Of a stretch of 8,914 bases of DNA, positions 6,118-8,914 are shown in pieces. Numbering within the stretch: the stretch's first letter is position 1; every line of letters starts with the position of its first letter. Origin of the DNA: CAVPRW01 sp046727435 [NCBI: bacterium] (lineage in GTDB: Bacteria > Tectomicrobia > Entotheonellia > J063). The position numbers and the translations under genes were made by a program. The stretch lies in NCBI GenBank assembly GCA_046727435.1, contig JBKPCR010000255.1, positions 1-8,914 on the forward strand, given 5' to 3'. The notes under the pieces are model-generated. The model did no database searches. It was not told where the DNA came from and saw only the letters and a program-made list of their open reading frames with translations.

Positions 6118-7209
6118 ATGAAAGCCGCCGTCCTGTACGAAGTCGGAAAACTGCTGGCCATCGAGGATCTGACTTTATTACCCCCCAAAGAGGGAGAGGT
6201 ACGCGTGCGCTACGTCGCTAGCGGCGTGTGCCACAGCGATCTACATTACATCAAGGGGGATCGTCCCTATCCTAAACCCGTTGTCCTCGGTCACGAAGGC
6301 GCTGGCATTGTTGAGGAGGTCGGGCCTGGGGTGAGTTATGCCAAACCGGGCGACCATGTCATTCTGTCGTTTGTCCCGGCATGTGGCCGCTGCACATACT
6401 GTGTCGAAGGGCGGCCGAACATGTGCTCGGTGCGGTATAGCTTGAACGGCAATCTCCCCGATGGCACCACCCGGCTGCGCAAGGGAACTCAGGAGATCAA
6501 ACATTTCGCCTGTATGTCATCGTTTGCCGAGTATGGTGTCGTGCCAGAGGGAAGCCTGGTCAAGGTACCCGATCACATACCGCTCGATAAGGCGGCGCTG
6601 GTGGGATGCTGTGTCACCACTGGGGTGGGAGCCGCGCTGTGGACGGCCAAGGTAGAACCAGGCAGCAGCGTGGTGGTGATTGGCTGCGGCGGCGTCGGCC
6701 TCAACGTCATTCAGGGCGCCGCACTGGCTGGAGCTGAGCAGATCATCGCCGTCGATGTACGGCCTAACAAGCTGGACTATGCCAAACAGTTCGGGGCAAC
6801 CATGACGATCAATGCGCGCGATGCCGACCCGGTGGAGGCGGTACGCGAGCTCACCGGCGGTGAGGGCGCCGATTACGCCTTTGAAGTCATTGGTCTGACG
6901 CAAACGGCCCAGCAAGCCCTGTTGTGTACGAGGCGTGGGGGCAAGGCAGTGATCGTGGGGGTGATTCGGCACGGCGAGCAGCTCACCATCGACCCCGATT
7001 TCTTACATCAGGATCGCGTCTTGATGGGCTGCACCTATGGCTCGGCCAACATGCGCGCTGCCATGCCCAAGATCGTAGACCTGTACATGGCCAAGAAACT
7101 CAAACTCGACGAGCTCGTCAGCCGCACCTATCGACTAGACGAGATCAACACCGCCTTCGACGCCCTCGAGCAGGGCGAAGTGGCGCGCAGTATCATTCGC
7201 TATAACTAG
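6118..7209 (+). CDS. Zinc-dependent alcohol dehydrogenase, class III-like MDR
   Basis: A 363-residue medium-chain dehydrogenase. The start at 6118 follows a perfect AAGGAGG at 6104-6110; the frame is open upstream but without such a site. Catalytic zinc ligands are Cys38 (GVCHSD), His59-Glu60 (LGHEGAG) and Cys164 (GCCVTTG). The structural zinc is held by Cys89, Cys92, Cys95 and Cys103 (CGRCTYC...NMC). The Rossmann motif is GCGGVG at 189-194, and Asp213 at the end of the second strand (AVDVRPNK) points to NAD rather than NADP. The overall pattern is that of the class III and NDMA-dependent alcohol dehydrogenase group, which oxidise alcohols or S-hydroxymethyl thiols. Both zinc sites are complete, so it should be active in the cytoplasm. 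It probably shares a transcript with the SDR. The natural alcohol is unknown. Confidence 0.95.
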   Translation: MKAAVLYEVGKLLAIEDLTLLPPKEGEVRVRYVASGVCHSDLHYIKGDRPYPKPVVLGHEGAGIVEEVGPGVSYAKPGDHVILSFVPACGRCTYCVEGRPNMCSVRYSLNGNLPDGTTRLRKGTQEIKHFACMSSFAEYGVVPEGSLVKVPDHIPLDKAALVGCCVTTGVGAALWTAKVEPGSSVVVIGCGGVGLNVIQGAALAGAEQIIAVDVRPNKLDYAKQFGATMTINARDADPVEAVRELTGGEGADYAFEVIGLTQTAQQALLCTRRGGKAVIVGVIRHGEQLTIDPDFLHQDRVLMGCTYGSANMRAAMPKIVDLYMAKKLKLDELVSRTYRLDEINTAFDALEQGEVARSIIRYN

Positions 7210-7256
7210 CACACTTCCTCCCCACACGGGCATAACCTCAAACGACTACACATCGA

Positions 7257-7284
7257 TTGGGGGGCGCCTATTGGGGGGCGCCTA
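7257..7284. repeat. Perfect 14-bp tandem duplication in an intergenic gap
   Basis: The unit TTGGGGGGCGCCTA occurs twice head to tail (7257-7270 and 7271-7284). It lies in the non-coding stretch 7210-7467 between the ADH stop and the remains of the PIN gene. I see no convincing gene, terminator or promoter in the rest of that stretch. The unit contains the palindrome GGCGCC. It may be replication slippage at a G-rich site. Confidence 0.7.
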
Positions 7285-7467
7285 GTGACGCCCTCTTCGT
7301 CACGAGGACCCGCGTTCGGCTATGTTGTGTTCTTTGGGGTGACTCTCCCTTCCACGCTCCTTGCTCCTTCGGACCGACTCCAGCGAGGGCTTCGCGCCGA
7401 CAGCGTAGCGGCAAAGGGCAAGCTCCTGCTGATGGCTGCCCAAGTCAGACAATATAGAGACGAAAGC

Positions 7468-7923
7468 CTATGGGGCAGTGGGGGTGAGGACCTCGATACC
7501 TGGAAAGGGCTTAAAGTCTACTCAATTAAATGTATAGAGCCTGGAGACGCCCGTTTCCCAGCATGGTGGCGACAAGTTGGGCATCGAAGACCTGACGGCC
7601 TGTGACGGGGTACTCGTGAAGAAGCGCGACCCAACGGTCAACCACATCCAGTGGTACAGGCAACAGCGTCAGGCCGGGGAGCGCTCGCAGCTTCTCGATT
7701 TCGGCGAGTGCTTCTCTATTGTAAAAGGGGCGCTGACTCGGCGCGGATTGGTCATCACCGCATAAAACTCGGCCAGCACCTGGGGGCTCAGACAGAGTGA
7801 CGCGCCAGCCTCTTGAGCACGATCAAGCAGTGGAAACGTAGCGGGATATTGCGGGGCATCCTCATAGTAGGCGTAGATAAGGACGTTCGTATCGAGCATC
7901 GCCAGCTCAGGCGATATTGTCAT
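7468..7923 (-). pseudogene. Decayed PIN-domain toxin gene (VapC-like), two frameshifts and a stop
   Basis: Read on the minus strand from the ATG at 7923, the gene begins MTISPELAMLDTNVLIYAYYED, the PIN start with its first acidic residue, and continues to LAEFYAVMTNPRRVSAPF with the second conserved acid. At the run of four As at 7723-7726 the frame breaks; adding one base continues it as YNREALAEIEKLRALPGL and on to VTGRQVFDAQLVATMLGNG, which holds the third acid. A second shift of the opposite sign falls near 7541-7549. The frame then resumes as LYTFN, meets an in-frame TGA at 7522-7524 where relatives usually have Arg, and ends with VDFKPFPGIEVLTPTAP and TAG at 7468. About 150 residues of homology are therefore spread over two frame breaks and one nonsense codon. 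The unshifted frame stops at 7669, giving about 84 residues without the third catalytic acid. The ribonuclease toxin is very probably inactive. Confidence 0.85.
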
Positions 7924-8098
7924 AGATTTCCTCGCGGGTAAGCTTCCCGTAGACCGTGCCCTTGCGCACGCCAAGTGCAATACGTTGGCGACGTAGCGGG
8001 GGAGGTTTCCTCCCTGTGAGTTTACGAGCTATCTTGATGATGACTTCTAAGCCTCGCACAATGGGCTCAGGTAGACCCTCAACGTTTAGGTGCTCCAT
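7907..8098 (-). CDS. VapB-like antitoxin partner of the PIN toxin
   Basis: A 63-residue protein starting MEHLNVEGLPEPIVRGLEVI and ending GKLTREEIYDNIA. The pattern (xxIEGLPEPxVRxLE at the N-terminus, a short basic middle, REEIYD at the C-terminus) is one I associate with small antitoxins encoded just before PIN-domain toxins. Its start follows a strong AGGAGG at 8104-8109. Its stop overlaps the toxin start by 17 nt, the translational coupling usual for toxin-antitoxin pairs. It would bind and neutralise the toxin and repress their shared promoter. The frame is intact although the toxin gene is broken, so it may persist as an orphan antitoxin. Family naming rests on motif pattern and context rather than a catalytic signature. 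Confidence 0.78.
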   Translation of the reverse strand: MEHLNVEGLPEPIVRGLEVIIKIARKLTGRKPPPLRRQRIALGVRKGTVYGKLTREEIYDNIA

Positions 8099-8159
8099 AG
8101 AAACCTCCTCATGTAAAGCCGTGCTTCCCAGCTAGAGTCTGCCAGTTTCAACTCGCTGC

Positions 8160-8204
8160 CTATTTGTTAAATAGCATCTTAGCACAGGCGGCACAAGATG
8201 TCTT
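8160..8204 (-). promoter_or_regulatory. Predicted promoter and operator of the toxin-antitoxin pair
   Basis: On the minus strand AAGACA (8199-8204) is followed after 17 nt by TAAGAT (8176-8181), preceded by TGC to form an extended -10. Transcription would begin near 8170. The palindrome CTATTT-GTT-AAATAG at 8160-8174 covers that start point. Such a dyad over the start of a toxin-antitoxin transcript fits an autoregulatory operator for the antitoxin, but both assignments are by eye. Confidence 0.42.
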
Positions 8205-8474
8205 TGGCCGGATAGGGGAGTCATACCTGCGAATCGCGGACTTCCCAGAAGCGGCCTTCTGTCAACTCGCGGCCTCGAAATGCAAGAGCCGCCGGAGTCT
8301 TCCGATGGCTTCAAGAACCTGCGGCACGGGAGCTACGAACGACCGAACAGATGCCCTCTTTTCTTTTCTGGTGAAGGGTACCTTTGCGCGAGAAGGTCAT
8401 GTTGACGTACCTCACGATGAGTGCATGGGACAGGGCCCACGAGAACCTAATTTCTTGGGTGACCCTTTGATTCC
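8205..8474. other. Non-coding stretch without a recognised gene
   Basis: Between the toxin-antitoxin promoter and the GYD promoter I see no ORF with a ribosome binding site or recognisable motif. Around 8218-8252 the sequence gtcatacctgcgaatcgcgg resembles a worn copy of the common GTCATTCCCGCGAAAGCGGG intergenic repeat, with an imperfect hairpin. No tRNA, terminator or mobile-element end is evident. Confidence 0.4.
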
Positions 8475-8503
8475 TTGACGGGCTCCGATGCGACCCCTAT
8501 ATT
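8475..8503 (+). promoter_or_regulatory. Predicted sigma70-like promoter of the GYD gene
   Basis: TTGACG at 8475-8480 and TATATT at 8498-8503 are separated by exactly 17 nt, and each hexamer is one base from consensus. Transcription would start about 8510, at the first base of the palindrome in the tandem repeat, leaving a leader of about 90 nt before the ATG at 8601. It is the best promoter match in the window. Confidence 0.6.
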
Positions 8504-8507
8504 CCGT

Positions 8508-8553
8508 TCCAGACAGTCTGAGGCGCCGCGTCCAGACAGTCTGAGGCGCCGCG
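8508..8553. repeat. Perfect 23-bp tandem duplication carrying a palindromic core
   Basis: Two identical 23-bp units lie head to tail (8508-8530 and 8531-8553). Each contains the 11-bp palindrome CAGACAGTCTG (8510-8520 and 8533-8543) and then GGCGCC. The spacing of 23 bp is close to two helical turns, so proteins bound at both palindromes would face the same side of the DNA. The first palindrome coincides with the predicted transcription start of the GYD gene. This may be a duplicated repressor operator or a structured leader; it may also be a chance slippage product. Confidence 0.75.
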
Positions 8554-8600
8554 CGCGCTCCCACGTACCGGCCACCGGTGATCTGCGCCAGGAGGGGACC

Positions 8601-8909
8601 ATGCCGACATATATTCTGTTGAGCACCTTGACTCCCGAGGGACGGCAAACCCTGCACACAAACCCCGATCGCTTGGAGGAGGTGAACAAAGAGATCGCTG
8701 ACTTCGGCTGTGAGGTCGTCGCCCAGTATGGCGTGTTAGGCCCCTATGATTTTGTCAGCATTATCGAAGCCCCAGACAACGAGACGGTCACACATCTCTC
8801 TATCGACCTGGGCTCGCGGGGGACGGTCAATATCATGACCCTGCCCGCGATCCCGACGGCGCAGTTGCGCGAGAAACTCAAAGGACCGAAACAGATGGGC
8901 CGATCCTGA
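8601..8909 (+). CDS. GYD domain-containing protein
   Basis: A complete 102-residue protein of the GYD family. The ATG at 8601 follows GGAGGGG at 8591-8597; longer in-frame starts upstream have no comparable site and would run through the tandem repeat. It begins MPTYILLSTLTPEGRQTL, carries the family motif LGPYDFVSIIEAPDNETV (near 47-64), and ends with GTVNIMTLPAIPTAQLREKL. Members are small ferredoxin-fold-like proteins, soluble and cytoplasmic, found alone or beside oxidoreductases and CoA-linked enzymes. Their biochemical role is not established. It stands on its own predicted promoter, and its stop lies five bases before the window ends, so any partner downstream is not visible. Confidence 0.93.
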   Translation: MPTYILLSTLTPEGRQTLHTNPDRLEEVNKEIADFGCEVVAQYGVLGPYDFVSIIEAPDNETVTHLSIDLGSRGTVNIMTLPAIPTAQLREKLKGPKQMGRS

Positions 8910-8914
8910 TCGGC

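Noticed and set aside
7257-7765. Plus-strand ORFs after the ADH gene
   Set aside because: No ribosome binding sites or motifs. Much of the stretch is antisense to the decayed PIN gene, whose minus-strand homology is clear.
8218-8252. Mobile-element end or intact dispersed hairpin repeat
   Set aside because: The resemblance to the common GTCATTCCCGCG-type repeat is too worn to call firmly, and no transposase remains nearby.
8164-8478. 104-codon plus-strand frame before the GYD promoter
   Set aside because: The start has no ribosome binding site and lies within the toxin-antitoxin promoter region; the translation shows no motif.
8508-8553. CRISPR-like repeat
   Set aside because: There are only two copies, directly abutting with no spacer, and no cas gene nearby; it is a tandem duplication.

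Overview
This is an 8.9 kb window of bacterial chromosome with moderately high GC, tightly packed genes, AGGAG-type ribosome binding sites, a lipobox lipoprotein and a VapBC-type toxin-antitoxin remnant. The gene mix suggests an environmental, probably uncultivated, metabolically versatile bacterium of proteobacterial, NC10/Rokubacteria or Tectomicrobia type: a family III CoA-transferase, an M20 amidohydrolase, an SDR, a zinc alcohol dehydrogenase and a GYD protein. I cannot fix the phylum from the sequence. There are no rRNA, tRNA, CRISPR, phage or intact transposon signals.

Layout. At the left, two plus-strand genes encode a small protein that looks like a degenerate CAP/SCP domain (96-623) and a lipoprotein metalloprotease of the peptidase-MA type with HELTH and a downstream Glu (681-1706). 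The lipoprotein gene runs tail-to-tail into a minus-strand operon and overlaps its last gene by 59 bp. In transcription order that operon is a family III CoA-transferase (3529-4713), a TenA-type aminopyrimidine aminohydrolase (2844-3512) and an M20 amidohydrolase (1648-2814), separated by only 15 and 29 nt. From 4714 to 5249 lies a divergent control region of 536 bp. To its right a plus-strand unit encodes an SDR (5250-6044) and a class-III-like zinc alcohol dehydrogenase (6118-7209), possibly preceded by a 51-residue small ORF (5003-5158). The right-hand end holds a decayed PIN-domain toxin gene (7468-7923), its intact antitoxin gene (7907-8098), a gene-poor stretch, and a GYD-domain gene (8601-8909) with a good sigma70-like promoter and a 23-bp tandem duplication at its predicted transcription start.

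How the genes may work together. TenA next to an M20 amidohydrolase recalls the salvage of base-degraded thiamine, in which an M20 deformylase feeds aminopyrimidine to TenA. The co-transcribed CoA-transferase and the divergent SDR/ADH pair do not belong to that known pathway, so the locus may be an undescribed catabolic or salvage route for a related amide. The strongest unexplained signal is in the control region. A 14-bp box occurs twice as a perfect inverted repeat, and each copy sits just upstream of the -35 position of one of two predicted divergent promoters, as if one regulator switches both arms together.
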